Below are positions 1 to 10,241 of a stretch of DNA of 64,000 nucleotides, one piece after another. The notes under the pieces were generated by a model. That model was not told the DNA's origin and searched no databases. It worked only from the letters and a program-made list of their open reading frames with translations. Location of the stretch: NCBI GenBank assembly GCA_030407315.1, contig JALQPE010001730.1, positions 117,759 through 181,758 of the forward strand. The letters run 5' to 3'. A program made the position numbers and the translations under genes. Origin of the DNA: Asparagopsis taxiformis. Its lineage: Eukaryota; Rhodophyta; Florideophyceae; Bonnemaisoniales; Bonnemaisoniaceae. Positions within the stretch are counted from its first letter, which is position 1, and every line of letters begins with the position of its first letter.

Positions 1-184
1 GTAACGGTATGTATTCCTAGACTCGAGCACAGCAGCATCCGTTACAGTATTTCTGAAGAATAGAAGTTTACTGGAAAGGTTTCCAATTTCAGGCTATGGT
101 GTACTTCTCGATAAGGGCAACAGGAGAGAACTGATAGCTGCGATTCGTCCATGTTCTACTATATGTTACAAATGGTCGTGAAAA

Positions 185-3100
185 TCATTGCTTGCCGGAG
201 ATACCATTTGAAACTTGCATTGCATATAGATCCCATGAGAATACTCCTACGAGACCTTGCAAAGTCTTGGGTGGCTCCTCAACCCCACCATAGCCATACG
301 GGTACGCATAGTTCTTAGCATTTTCCTTCACCTCAAAATGATAGCAAGATATGAGCTTCTGACCTTTCTTCTCATATTTGGTCAGCGACACATTATGAAT
401 TGAAGTTTGAAGAGCGGTACTTTCTTCCCGTCCTGGAAGAAGCTTTGCAACCCCCACAATGTTACCGTCTATCATGAGGTCCACTATATCCCCTCCTCTG
501 GGAACTTGTCTTTCGTTTCCATCTTCTGTTACTCTTGCAATACAGTCAATCTCTCCACTGCTGTCTGTATTTCTGGAATCCCCTATCTTTCTCTTCTTCG
601 AATCATTTTTCGTTTTGGGAACCTTTGAATACAATATTTCGGCTACAGCTCGAAGTCTTTCATGAGCAATGCGGAAAGTTCGGGCATTCGCCTCAATTAC
701 AACGCATGATCGAGCGGTTCTCATTGATGCAATAGCAGTTGTTAACGTTCCTGAGTACATATCCAAAACAGAACCTCTTTCCGGACAGAAAGTATTGATT
801 AGCTCAGAAAGTAGGGCAATGTTTTTTTCCTCCGTAAGAACCGGGGCCTTTGAGCCAGGAATAACAAGCTTTTCTTTAGAAACAGGTATATCTGACATCG
901 CAGCGAACCTTCTGCTTGTCTTTGAAGGGACAAAATGGTACGGACTCTTCAGATCAGGTTTGAAACCATCTTTAGAAGCCCCTGGTGCCTTTGCGATCAC
1001 TGCAAAGTCACATGCGTTTTGAGGAAAGTTTTCACCTCTGTGGTGTTGTATGGTTCGAGTATCCTTCATTATAACGAAAGGATACTCTGGACCGGAAAAA
1101 CCAATCCGATGAAGCTCACTGTAAAAACTTTCGAAGTTTCGGAACGACAAAAACGAAAGAAACCATCCACCGGGCTTCAGAACTCGTCTCGCGAACTGGC
1201 AAAGAGATTTAATTTCTTTGTCGTCGATAAAATTGTCGTAGTTTGTGGTACGAAGTGCCTGGGACTTCGGAGTACCATATGGCGGATCGGTAAGGATGAA
1301 GTCAAAAAGGGGGTGGTTATCAGTCCATACCGTTTTGTCGAATTCTTGCCATTTCATCTGATAACAAGCAACTCCCATTTGACTCAAGTGATCAATTTTA
1401 TCTTCTGAGTTATTTTCATCTGGAGCAGATCGCTTTGGTCGAGTATTCAGCCTTTCAGAATTCAAACTTGGAACGTTTCCAGCACAGACAATCTCACCTT
1501 GCTTAGTTCCTGTTTTACCGGGATCAGAAACATGTTCCGATTTAGAAATTTTGCTCTCGGAAGGCTTAACAACTTCATTATGCTCTTGTTCAGACCTAGC
1601 GACAGTTTCTGCGCTGACTTCACCCTTTTCTGTTATTTGTTCTTCACCTCCATCATTCTCATTGGGTAAGGCACCCTCTGAAAGATCACCATCAACTTGA
1701 ACAGAATCATACTCTGAAATGCTCCTATTTTGCTCAATGTATTTCTTTTCCTTCATTGGTGCTGCCTCTGGACAGACTTTTCGGTATTGCTTCAAGAGCG
1801 TTTCAAGAATTTCTGTGTCGTTACCAGAGTTAGCAGAAACTTCTGTATCGAACTTAGTCGATCTAAGAAGGTTATTCTTGATTGCTTCCATGCCAGAGGG
1901 CCATGTTTCCTCCTCGATGAGGGACTCGAACTTCCTAGCCTCCCTCAAAGCATGACAAGCGCTTTCGAATTGCTCTACTGTGGCTTTGTAGGATGCTGCT
2001 TTAAACTTATTTGACCTCGAAATTTCTCTGAGGCGATACAGTGTGTTGATCTGATTTTGCTCTGCGTCCGGCCCCGTAGCGTTCATAAACTTGGTAGCTG
2101 ACTTGATCGATGTAATGTTAATGAACCTACGGAACACCCGACAGTCAACTGTGTGCATTGCAGACACGTAGTCACCAATTTTCTCTCCTGATGAGAGGGG
2201 TTCCGCAAGCTCTGGATGTTCCGAGTTCATTATCTTACCAATTTCATGAATGAATTTTAGTGGTAATCGAACAGCCGTAGTAGCTGTTTGTCTCATAGTT
2301 TTATCTTTGAGATGTGTGCATCCATCATATGCAGAGGCAATTTGCTTTGCAGTTGGTTGCTTCCCGTTCGACATCGTCCTTAACCGATCTGATTCTTCGC
2401 GAAGACCAATTAGCGTATCGTACAACGTGGACTCGATGAAAAAGGATGCATCGTGCTTCCTGTTTTGATGCCGTCCCAACTGTTTCAAAACTTGTAAGCT
2501 ATGACCGCCTTTCAGAATAGTAACGGGCCAGAGAAATGACTCCCATACATCTGGGCTCTCATCCATCAGCTCCAGAATGGCGGTGAGTCTATGCATCCCA
2601 TCTACTACACCATACCAAACAGAACGACCTTCTGCTTTTTCGACTGCCTGAGACTCGGAAAGAGGTTTTCCATCGGATCCTTTCATAGATCGGAAGAAGT
2701 CTACTACGTGGCGTTTCAGACCACCAGTGAGTTCGACTACGATCCCGTTATCGGAACCAGCAATGAAACCTTGACCGTATCTGTCGTTATTTACTCGACC
2801 ATTTCTCGTGTCCCGATCGAAGCTAGAACCGTTGAAAATTGCCTTCAATCTCATAACACCAGATCTTGAAATCTGTCGAACAGAGGTTAGAGGGACACAA
2901 GAACGTGGATCCACTCGCATGTTAGTGGAACCCTCCATAACATCCGCGAAAAGCGCCATGATGGATGTGTCTCGTGGTGTGGAACGAGCATCTTGTGTAC
3001 CGGAAATATTCTTTTGTTTGAAAAAAGAGCTGGACATATCTGTGATAGCCGTTTCCAAGCAAGAATTGTTGGGAGGGTGTATATGCATAGAGTGGAACAC
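185..3100 (-). CDS. ParB/Srx-like domain fused to beta-class DNA amino-methyltransferase
   Basis: A 971-residue uninterrupted frame. Residues about 65-200 look like a ParB/sulfiredoxin-type domain, with the nucleotide-binding signature VVDGMHRLTAI at 165-175. A helical region follows (about 200-450), then an acidic linker (450-570). Residues 580-825 are an amino-methyltransferase: catalytic motif IV is TDPPYG (DPPY at 605-608), LKPGGW follows at 641-646, and the SAM-binding motif I, VLDMYSGTLTTAI, lies at 778-790. Motif IV before motif I is the beta-class order, so the product is N6-methyladenine or N4-methylcytosine. The last 110 residues resemble the C-terminal domain of plant Tnp1/En-Spm proteins (weak similarity). 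ParB-methyltransferase fusions are familiar in bacteria and phages and unusual in a nuclear genome. No introns are needed. The true start could be a later Met. I infer a mobile-element protein; the sequence specificity is unknown. Confidence 0.8.
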   Translation of the reverse strand: MFHSMHIHPPNNSCLETAITDMSSSFFKQKNISGTQDARSTPRDTSIMALFADVMEGSTNMRVDPRSCVPLTSVRQISRSGVMRLKAIFNGSSFDRDTRNGRVNNDRYGQGFIAGSDNGIVVELTGGLKRHVVDFFRSMKGSDGKPLSESQAVEKAEGRSVWYGVVDGMHRLTAILELMDESPDVWESFLWPVTILKGGHSLQVLKQLGRHQNRKHDASFFIESTLYDTLIGLREESDRLRTMSNGKQPTAKQIASAYDGCTHLKDKTMRQTATTAVRLPLKFIHEIGKIMNSEHPELAEPLSSGEKIGDYVSAMHTVDCRVFRRFINITSIKSATKFMNATGPDAEQNQINTLYRLREISRSNKFKAASYKATVEQFESACHALREARKFESLIEEETWPSGMEAIKNNLLRSTKFDTEVSANSGNDTEILETLLKQYRKVCPEAAPMKEKKYIEQNRSISEYDSVQVDGDLSEGALPNENDGGEEQITEKGEVSAETVARSEQEHNEVVKPSESKISKSEHVSDPGKTGTKQGEIVCAGNVPSLNSERLNTRPKRSAPDENNSEDKIDHLSQMGVACYQMKWQEFDKTVWTDNHPLFDFILTDPPYGTPKSQALRTTNYDNFIDDKEIKSLCQFARRVLKPGGWFLSFLSFRNFESFYSELHRIGFSGPEYPFVIMKDTRTIQHHRGENFPQNACDFAVIAKAPGASKDGFKPDLKSPYHFVPSKTSRRFAAMSDIPVSKEKLVIPGSKAPVLTEEKNIALLSELINTFCPERGSVLDMYSGTLTTAIASMRTARSCVVIEANARTFRIAHERLRAVAEILYSKVPKTKNDSKKRKIGDSRNTDSSGEIDCIARVTEDGNERQVPRGGDIVDLMIDGNIVGVAKLLPGREESTALQTSIHNVSLTKYEKKGQKLISCYHFEVKENAKNYAYPYGYGGVEEPPKTLQGLVGVFSWDLYAMQVSNGISGKQ

Positions 3101-4264
3101 AAATTGTCCTACCAGATGTTTGGATAATAAGCAACGAAGCGCCGACGTCGGACTCCATGATGATATAAACGGAATAAAGTTCCTGAATAGTTTATTGCTA
3201 CGCTCCCTGATCCGTTAAAGTTATAGACTCTCAGTACAATAACATCTCTTCACGTATAGCACAGGACAGAGTGTCAACTCTGCAAGGATGGTATTCCAGA
3301 GACTTACATGCAGTGTATTATTGCAAACTGGAAAAATTTGCGGTGCAGGACGTCTAATTGCATCACTTGCTGAATATGTGAAGTAGAAATGAAATGAACT
3401 CTGCTGGCTCAGGGTTCGATACCGAAAGGGAGAAGCAAACAGCCCTTCAGGCCACACGAAGCTGAGCGAATGTATGACAAGCCGGCTCCATCTTGTAGTC
3501 AAGGCCATCACTCCACTCTTCGGTCTGGCTAGCCAGTCAGCGTTGAATATCAATATTGGACTATACATCTGACTGCAGACGTATCTAGAGATCCTTTCTC
3601 AACACATGTGGCTAAAATGAATCACTGAAACCGGTAATGAATTTTGAAAGGTGACCTGAACGACAAGTGTTCTCATGATAATGCTTCATATCAAAATGTA
3701 TTTTTAGTAATCCAATTACAAAATGGTAATATTCAGAACTATTTCTGCTCTATTCCTATTTCACAGCTGTAGAAACCTATCCGTCTGATATCAATATTAG
3801 TCGATAGGTTTCAATCTGCTTCAATTTGAGTTTCCACCGTCACCTCGAAGAGCTTAGTTAGTACATCTTTCATGCATCCATTTTACACCTGGTGAAGACA
3901 ATGGCAACCCTACTCCTCAAACTGCTCACATTTCCCTAGCGTTGTATGTTGCAGTCAGATAAGTAGACCTACTTTGAATTCGGAATTCCATACTGAACAC
4001 CACTGGGAGTTCGCCATATGGACTAGCTTCTTATTGTACTGCTTACCGTTGGAAGCAGCAGAACCTAAATAATATTCTGAAAATATTGAATCAATGAAAA
4101 TTTCTTTGAATTGTTTCCGAGTTTGAATACTTTATCTTTATTTCGTATTCAGGATATTGTTCTGGTTCCAGCACCTAGCGTGAATATAACAGTTGGTTGT
4201 CAAAACCAGTATTTGATATTTGCCATACAACGTTGTATGGTACCATAAACGACTTCGTTTCAAA
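3101..4264. other. Intergenic, no gene seen
   Basis: AT-rich sequence between two divergent genes. I see no coding frame with recognisable protein character, no RNA gene and no clear repeat. It probably holds the promoters of both neighbours. Confidence 0.4.
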
Positions 4265-5260
4265 ATGCGTACGAGGTCTGGTCGCCCAACAACAGCGAAA
4301 AAAGTACCGCGCGGGTCGCTCAAGAAGAGCTCGGCGACTAAGGTACCCGTCCAAGCGCAAAAATCCCTACGCGCTGGATCAAGCAAGGATACATCGCCCG
4401 TTATTCAAGATGAGCGCTCCCTAGAAACTGTTACACTCCCAAGTCAAGCGAAGAGGTCAGTATCTCTCACAATTTCACAACGAAGAAGACTATCGAATGC
4501 CAAAGAGCTCTCAGCTCCTTCTCAAATCAAGAAACTTACTACAAAGCATTGCTGTAAGCTAAAATGCTTCCAAAAGGTTGACCGAGATCAGCTTTGTGAT
4601 GATATGAAGAAAGTTGCACATATGAACCAGAAAGATCGACGCCATTTCTTACAATCTTTGTTTGTGCAAGAGTTTGAAACGTACCGTTACGGTGGAAGGA
4701 GAGTTTGCTACAAATTTCTGAACCAAACATTCCGATTTTCAATTGATATGCAGTGGAAAACGAAAATGAAGCTTATTGGTGCGTCTGCCTCTCAACCAGT
4801 TGAATATCCTGATTCGGAACTAGGTTCTGCTTCTGGTAGCGAAAAGCAACCTGAAATTGATGAACAAGATCAGTTGCACCCTGAGGAATCAGATGATATG
4901 GTCAACATTGATGAACAAGATCAGTTGCGCCCCGAGGAATCAGATGATATGGTCAACACGTTTGTTGCTGTGAAAGGGACAGGCTGTTCAGCTGAGGAGC
5001 CTTTCTGGTTAGCAAAGGTTAAAGGTGTAGAAAGGGGAAAAAAGGAAAGAAATTTAGTCAAGATCACAGTTGAATGGATGGAAAAGAAGGATGGAAATGC
5101 CCTAACGTGCCGTTATGAACCATGTTTGAGAAGGAATGGATGCCCTTGGGTCGACCATATCTCTCCTGATAGTGTTATCCTTGAGATCCCGGAGCTTGTA
5201 GATGATCGGCTGGATTCCTATTCGCGTGACTTCTTGACCAAGTTCCTAGACCTAGACTAG
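4265..5260 (+). CDS. Cys-rich transposon-type protein of unknown function
   Basis: An uninterrupted frame starting at the Met at 4265; an upstream in-frame Met at 4220 would add 15 residues. The N-terminus is basic and disordered. In the middle, HCCKLKCFQKV followed by KKVAHMNQKDRRHFLQSLFV and GGRRVCYKFLNQTF matches the Cys-rich N-terminal module often found in animal and algal DDE transposon proteins (remembered family pattern). A 17-residue acidic unit is then duplicated in tandem (51-bp DNA repeat, about 4856-4957). The C-terminal part, with EEPFWLAKVKGVE and a later WVDHISPDSVILEI, resembles the small BAH-like or beta-barrel domain that often ends such transposon proteins. No DDE catalytic core is seen, so this is an accessory or DNA-binding protein, or a derivative of one. 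It lies tail-away from the ParB-methyltransferase gene. Confidence 0.6.
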   Translation: MRTRSGRPTTAKKVPRGSLKKSSATKVPVQAQKSLRAGSSKDTSPVIQDERSLETVTLPSQAKRSVSLTISQRRRLSNAKELSAPSQIKKLTTKHCCKLKCFQKVDRDQLCDDMKKVAHMNQKDRRHFLQSLFVQEFETYRYGGRRVCYKFLNQTFRFSIDMQWKTKMKLIGASASQPVEYPDSELGSASGSEKQPEIDEQDQLHPEESDDMVNIDEQDQLRPEESDDMVNTFVAVKGTGCSAEEPFWLAKVKGVERGKKERNLVKITVEWMEKKDGNALTCRYEPCLRRNGCPWVDHISPDSVILEIPELVDDRLDSYSRDFLTKFLDLD

Positions 5261-5565
5261 AATATTTCTGTGAACCAATAGCAATGTTTCCAAGATCCAC
5301 ACCTATCAAACGCAGCAGAATTCAATTGCGGTTGGAGTATGTTTGAGCGACAAATGAGTAAAATCAACTTAGGCAGAGGATGGCAGCAACGGGGAACGAA
5401 ATATTTACTGTCCAGTGACGTATAATATAACTGTGCACTACGCAGGAACATCATCAGTTCACGTTGGAAAATTTCACTATGTCTTGGGGATGCAATCTGA
5501 CACGACTACATGTCTGACAGCTTCATCAAGACGCTGCAGCGTGCCCAAAATGTTGATAGCTCGTG
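5261..5565. other. Intergenic, no gene seen
   Basis: No supported gene. The PWP2 fragment to the right lacks the usual C-terminal part of that protein, so the break between the two gene blocks lies in or near this stretch. Confidence 0.3.
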
Positions 5566-6692
5566 TTACCAGTCCTCTCCCAAACCGTCATCGATATTTG
5601 ACTCTTCACTGTAAACGAGTACTCCTTCCATAGAAACCGCAGCCCAGAGCCGACCAGTGGGGCAAACGCTAACACAATGGACTTCTGCTTTCATCAGCTT
5701 TTTTCGTCGAAGTAAACTTTCAGAGCGTGCGCCCGGAAGCGACATTTGATCCGCATGCCGCATCTCGCCATAGTCTACATCCTCCTCACTGTCGTCATTG
5801 ATTGCATCCATCGCTTCCCCGCCGAGCGTCACCTTCTTAGAATTCAATTTATCCAATACTCCGTGAGCAGAAGCTGAACGCACACGTTTGCCACCGCCGC
5901 ACTTAACATAATGCCTGCTCATGAGTTTGGCCTCAACAGGAACAACATGCTTTCGACGCCGGCGACATCCATGCAGAGATCGCGGTGCACCATCAGATTG
6001 TAGGTCGTTATATCGAAGACGCCAGCACAACAAAACCCCATCACAAGAGATAGTAAGAGGGGCGCGCTTACCAACGAAGAGTACAGTGTTGATCGCTTCA
6101 CGATGGCCGTATAAGACGAGAGGTCGAACATGAACGCCCGCCCGGTGATCGGAATTTACTGAGAAGACATGCGTTGTTCCAGACGAATCTCCAACTGCCA
6201 CACGATGTGAGTCAGGGCTCCAAGCTATACAGTTATACATGGTGGAGCAGCGGCGCCGACATTAAAGCCATCGTGTTTGTTAATGGCAGCATGGGAGGGG
6301 ATTGGAGTGAGCGGTACTCACCAGATTTCCACCGTATAATCTGATGCGAATGAAGCGAATGCACCAGAAGGAGATATGCGAGGAGCTGTGATTTTAGAGA
6401 GGCGCAGAGACATGCGAGCGGATATCCGTGCGGATGACGACGAAACGAGGTAGCAGCGAGCGAGCTCGTCGACAAGTAGGATCTGTCCAGTCGTTTAGGA
6501 TTGAGAAATGTGCAAGAGAGGATGGGTGGCCTCGAACGAGAGAGTGCGAGTTCGACCTGCAACGAGATCAATTTGAATGAGACGCGCTTCGGTAGTGAGC
6601 AACAAGGTGTTCCCTGATTTCGTGAAAGTCAAACCACCACCTGTGTATCGGGCACCAAGAAGATGACGAATGGAATAGTTTGGAATACCCAT
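5566..6692 (-). pseudogene. PWP2: Truncated PWP2 (UTP1) U3 snoRNP WD40 protein
   Basis: PWP2 is a tandem WD40 protein of the small-subunit processome, acting in 18S rRNA maturation in the nucleolus. The start at 6692 gives MGIPNYSIRHLLGARYTGGG, like the PWP2 N-terminus. WD-repeat pieces follow (IAWSPDSHRVAVGD, LYGHREAINTVLF, SCDGVLLCWRL). The frame then jumps straight to the C-terminal landmark GVLDKLNSKKVT and CPTGRLWAAVSMEGVLVYS, skipping most of the central WD repeats. An in-frame TAA follows HISQS near 6496. A possible intron donor (GTGAGT) follows the DYTVEIW codons near 6317. The terminal 150-200 residues of PWP2 are absent. The losses, the stop and the deletion indicate a decayed copy, not a functional gene. 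Confidence 0.7.
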
Positions 6693-7151
6693 TTTGAGGA
6701 AGATGGGCGCTGAGAACAAAGTTGTTGGTGGTTTGCGAATGTAGCGAACTGAGGTCACGGAAGGATGTCTATCAGGCCACTGTGAGAATGTTGCTGGTGT
6801 TACGACTTCGCCGACGGATTTGAAATAAATTAATTTCGTTGGAACGCCCGTCCACGTGGCCACGGGTACAAAACAAGTGTTGCCAACTCGACAGATCATA
6901 TCAAGAATCGCACTTGACCGGGCGTGATCTTCCTTTACAACTTGGCCATCATCTTGATCTCTTTGCAAACTACTGAAGCTTGCTCCACTTCTAGGTTATG
7001 CATCAACAGCTCGAAAACCTTTCCGATTCATCGGCTGATTCCTTTCATTCTGCACTTTCCATCGCCGAACATCCTTCTATCCCACCTTCACCAACCTTAC
7101 CATCCAACACAACCTTTCCGCCTCATCACACACCGCTCTCTGCGTCCAGGT
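6693..7151. promoter_or_regulatory. Divergent intergenic region between PWP2 and TPS starts
   Basis: The two gene remnants begin head to head 459 bp apart. This looks like an original divergent promoter carried along with both fragments. No specific promoter element was recognised; the call rests on position only. Confidence 0.3.
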
Positions 7152-8345
7152 ATGGGTGAATATGCTGGCAGTATGTCCAATTTGAGGGCATTGCTCAAGG
7201 TTCCGACCGATGATCAGCCACAGGCTCCTAGCCCATCTGGACCGCCTACTTTGCGCAGGAATGGTAGTTCGAATTCTGTGCTGGCAGATTTTTCAAAGCG
7301 GGTTGGTGTTTTGTCGAGGTCCATTTCATTTCTTTCGCCAGCTGGGAAGACAGTCACGCGTTCGAACAGTATATTATCGTTGCTGAGCGGAATACCGACA
7401 GCTTTGCGGGATTCAACAAGTACCGAAAGGCATCTTGGACTGGATGGTGGGGAAGACAAGGTAATGGCAACATTGACGTCGATGGATCCAAGTCGCACGC
7501 CATTGAGCTAACTACCTCTGTTGCCGACTTCCCCATATGGCGTATCAGCGTCACATTGCCCGCCAACCGTCGTATTGAGTACAAGTACGTCTGCATGCCC
7601 GGCAATAAACCCATCGATGCAGGCGCTCAACAGCCCCGCCAACCGCTTAACTCAGATCCGCAATCTTCCGATCCTGACATTGTTCCAGACGCGGACTTCT
7701 GGGAGCAATTCAAAGAAAACAGCTCCGTAAAAACTGAAGGCAGCGCGACCATGGTTGTTGATGGCCAATGTAATGTTTTCAACGACAACGCAGAAGCTCG
7801 CGCTGCAAAAGCTGCTTTCACCCTTGCAGGGCATTCTCGCGAAAAAGAACTCAATACAGAGGCCCAAACCACCCCGACAGTCAGTCCCGTCTCATTCACC
7901 GAACCAGAACAGTGTTCTGGTGTCACGTCATTATCGTCATGTACCGATTGCTAATAACCGCAAAGAAAGATGCGGATGGAAACTGGTCGTTTACCTGGGA
8001 TAACGATGATTTGTATCTCACCTGCACCGGTTTCAAACCGAAGTAAGTTACTTCGCGGGCTCGACGAGCGCAGGATTTCCCCACTCTGGGTGGGAATTCT
8101 CAATACTATAGAGCCCATCATCCCTCGAGAACGCAGTACGATTGAGTCCAAACTTTCCAATGAATTTAATTGTGTCTCCATCTTCATCACGTCCGAGACG
8201 CGGACCAAGTTCTACCAGGGCTTCTGCAAGGGAACCCTATGGCCGATCTTCCACGTGATCACAGATGTCTATGGAAACGACAGCAAGATGAAGTGTTTCG
8301 CTCGCGAGGCATGGCACGCTTTCGTTGCGAGTGACACGGTTGAGG
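7152..8345 (+). pseudogene. CBM20 plus GT20 trehalose-6-phosphate synthase fragment
   Basis: Pieces in different frames form the N-terminal part of a trehalose-6-phosphate synthase (UDP-glucose plus glucose-6-phosphate to trehalose-6-phosphate). From 7152 a Ser-rich leader is read (MGEYAGSMSNLRALLKV). A second frame (about 7430-7650) has a CBM20-like half: AIELTTSVADFPIWRISV and ANRRIEYKYV. A third frame (7921-8043) gives the GT20 start, KKDADGNWSFTWDNDDLYLT. After a 4-nt duplication at 8041-8047, a fourth frame gives KLSNEFNCVSIFIT, FYQGFCKGTLWPIFHVITD and EAWHAF, hallmark GT20 positions. It then stops resembling GT20 at about 8345 and abuts a different glycosyltransferase. The catalytic C-terminal two thirds are missing. 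Fused CBM20-TPS proteins are known from algae. Clearly a dead fragment. Confidence 0.75.
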
Positions 8346-9205
8346 TGTTGAAAATTCTGGAAGACAAGTTTTCCAATGAAACAATTCTGTACATCGAACG
8401 CGCGTGCGTACAATTTGGCGTTCAATAGAGCCACCTTTGATGTCTTCTTCAAGGTGGACTGTGATTATGTCCTGTCGCTCGAGGCTATTGTTAGTCACAA
8501 GCTGCCTGCGACGCAGCCGTTCTTCTATACTGGCTATTACATCAACGCGCGCGATGCAAATGAAATATATCTGAATGGGGCTTTGCTCGTTTCACAGCGT
8601 AATTTCTGGAATGTCGGTGGTTATGATGAACGTATACGCACCTATGGTTACGATGATGAAGACCTTTACCGTCGGCTGGTTTCTACTGGTCTCAAGAGGC
8701 GTAATGTCAGCCATGATCATGTCTCTCATATTGGGCATGAAGATGCATGTCGTAAACAGGAGGGTGTCAAATTCCCACGAGCCCAGATTGATCTCAATTC
8801 ACTTGTGCTGGAACAGTTGAATGACCCCTGGACGTCACGTAGTCACGGGTCAGTATATGAGCCTATTGATGACAACAAGTCGCGTTTGGTTGCGACATAC
8901 TTCCCTCCAGACTTGTTTACGCTTGTTGGCGATGATGAAATCGAAGAGACGTGGCGTACAGCACTAGGGAGACGACTGTGTGACGACTTTGAAATCCCAT
9001 GGGGTGTGATTGGTTGCATGAAGACAAAAATGCTAGAGAGACTTTTGACAAATATGAATGACCGTAAAGCAAGGGCCAATGTGGACGAGGTGATCAAAAG
9101 GAACATTCGGCCGCGTGTGATCATGATACATGTGCAGAGCGGATTGGGGAATCTTCTTCGAGTGATGGGCAGCGGGTTGGCGTCTGCAGCGGCGATGAGC
9201 GAGCC
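8346..9205 (+). pseudogene. DxD glycosyltransferase fragment (GT2/GT7C-like)
   Basis: The frame is clear from RAYNLAFNRA onward (about 8406). FKVDCDYVL carries the DxD metal and sugar-nucleotide motif. LNGALLVSQRNFWNVGGYDE followed by RTYGYDDEDLYRRL matches the galactosyltransferase C-terminal pattern (GT7C-like) found in GT2-type enzymes, which act in Golgi or cell-wall glycan synthesis. At the end, RPRVIMIHVQSGLGNLLRV is the usual start of a second domain in algal relatives, but it breaks off after about 15 residues, where IPK sequence begins. Both ends are therefore truncated: an N-terminal junction with TPS and a C-terminal junction with IPK. The acceptor substrate cannot be told from the sequence. 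Confidence 0.65.
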
Positions 9206-9817
9206 ATTTCCATGTCGCACGCCGGTCAAAAGGTCATCCCCGCCACTTTCAATCTCGTGCCAATCGAGCCCAAACCAAAGCATTCCAAGTCTTCCGATTC
9301 CGATTTTGAACAGGCCGGCGGTCACGACGGCAGCTTCCACAGCGATGGCGCTATACTCGTCAAGAGAGTTGAAGAGCGCGAAGTAAACTTTTATCGAGCC
9401 GCTCAACGCGGCGAGTGGCCCGCTCGCTTAATCCCCGCTTTCAAAGGCACAGTTGACGATGGAAAGGCCATCAAGATCGAGAATCTCACCTATGGCTTCG
9501 AGAGACCCAGCGTCATCGGCCTCAAAATGGGTGTGCAAACCGTTGAGGACGACGAATCCAGCTTGTTGAAAAGAATCATAATGAATGCGCTCGACCGTGT
9601 CACCGGCACCAAAAACGCCGGTTGCAGACTGGAGGGTCTCAGTATGTATCGCACTCTGGAAAATAAACGCTTGAAAGGTATCAAAACGCAAATTCATTCC
9701 ATCTCCGCTCATATGCGTTTGTCCTTGCAAGATGTGCTAACTTTTTTTCTAATCGACGAATCAGGTCAGCGAAGTGGTGTCGCGCTACGTTTTCAGCTCG
9801 CCATCGCGGATATTCTT
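9206..9817 (+). pseudogene. Inositol polyphosphate kinase (IPK family), 5' part
   Basis: This part carries QAGGHDGSFHSDGAILVKRV, EVNFYRAAQ, AIKIENLTYGFERP and the signature PSVIGLKMG at about residues 99-107 from the Met at 9212. The family signature is PxxxDxKxG; here the Asp is Gly (GGC), which should kill phosphotransfer. AGCRLEGLSMYRTLE matches the next conserved block. An 87-nt intron is predicted at 9678-9764. The frame runs to CTT at 9815-9817 and continues, after removal of the TIR element and one TT, with CGC CAA TTC at 21662. IPK enzymes phosphorylate inositol tris- and tetrakis-phosphates. The gene is broken by the insertion and by the active-site change. Confidence 0.75.
9678..9764 (+). 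other. Predicted spliceosomal intron in the IPK gene
   Basis: GTATCA at the 5' end, a TGCTAAC branch-point-like motif about 25 nt before the end, a T-rich tract, and TCAG at the 3' end. The length (87 nt) is a multiple of three, so the frame is the same spliced or unspliced, but the encoded residues do not fit the IPK family. Confidence 0.55.
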
Positions 9818-9851
9818 CGTCTGTGTTTTCGGAAGTGGACGCGGACGTCCA
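9818..9851 (+). repeat. Left terminal inverted repeat
   Basis: Starts CGTCTGTGTT and ends GCGGACGTCCA. It pairs with 21626-21659, with two mismatches. Confidence 0.85.
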
Positions 9852-9940
9852 GTCTCTCTAGTACGGGTCCTAGTCGGCCCCGAGATTTACTAGAACAAAT
9901 GAACGTCCGCGTCCGAAAAAAAATAAAAATTTTTTGGATG

Positions 9941-10241
9941 CGGACGTCCACTTTCTCTAGTACGTTCGGCGGAATACTAGGACCCGACATCCACTTTCTC
10001 TAGTACGTTCGGCGGAATACTAGGACCCGACATCCAATTTCTCTAGTACATTCAGCGGAATACTAGGACCCGACATCCAATTTCTCTAGTACATTCAGCG
10101 GGATCCTAGGACCCGACATCCACTTTCTCTAGTACGTTCGGCGGAATACTAGGACCCGACATCCACTTTCTCTAGTACGTTTGGCGGAGTACTAGGACCC
10201 GACATCCAGTTTTTCTAGTACGTTTGGCCGGATACTAGGAC
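9941..10241 (+). repeat. 43-bp minisatellite, seven copies
   Basis: Seven head-to-tail 43-bp units start at 9941, 9984, 10027, 10070, 10113, 10156 and 10199, with a partial unit at 10242-10252. Each contains ACATCCA or ACGTCCA, TCTCTAGTAC and ATACTAGGAC. The motifs are the same as in the TIR neighbourhood, so this is a subterminal array of the TIR element. Confidence 0.85.

Noticed and set aside
185..3100. Bacterial contig or plasmid partition locus because of the ParB-like domain
   Set aside because: No ParA, no operon structure, and the surrounding sequence has spliceosomal intron signs, PWP2, chromodomain Ty3 and copia elements, all eukaryotic.
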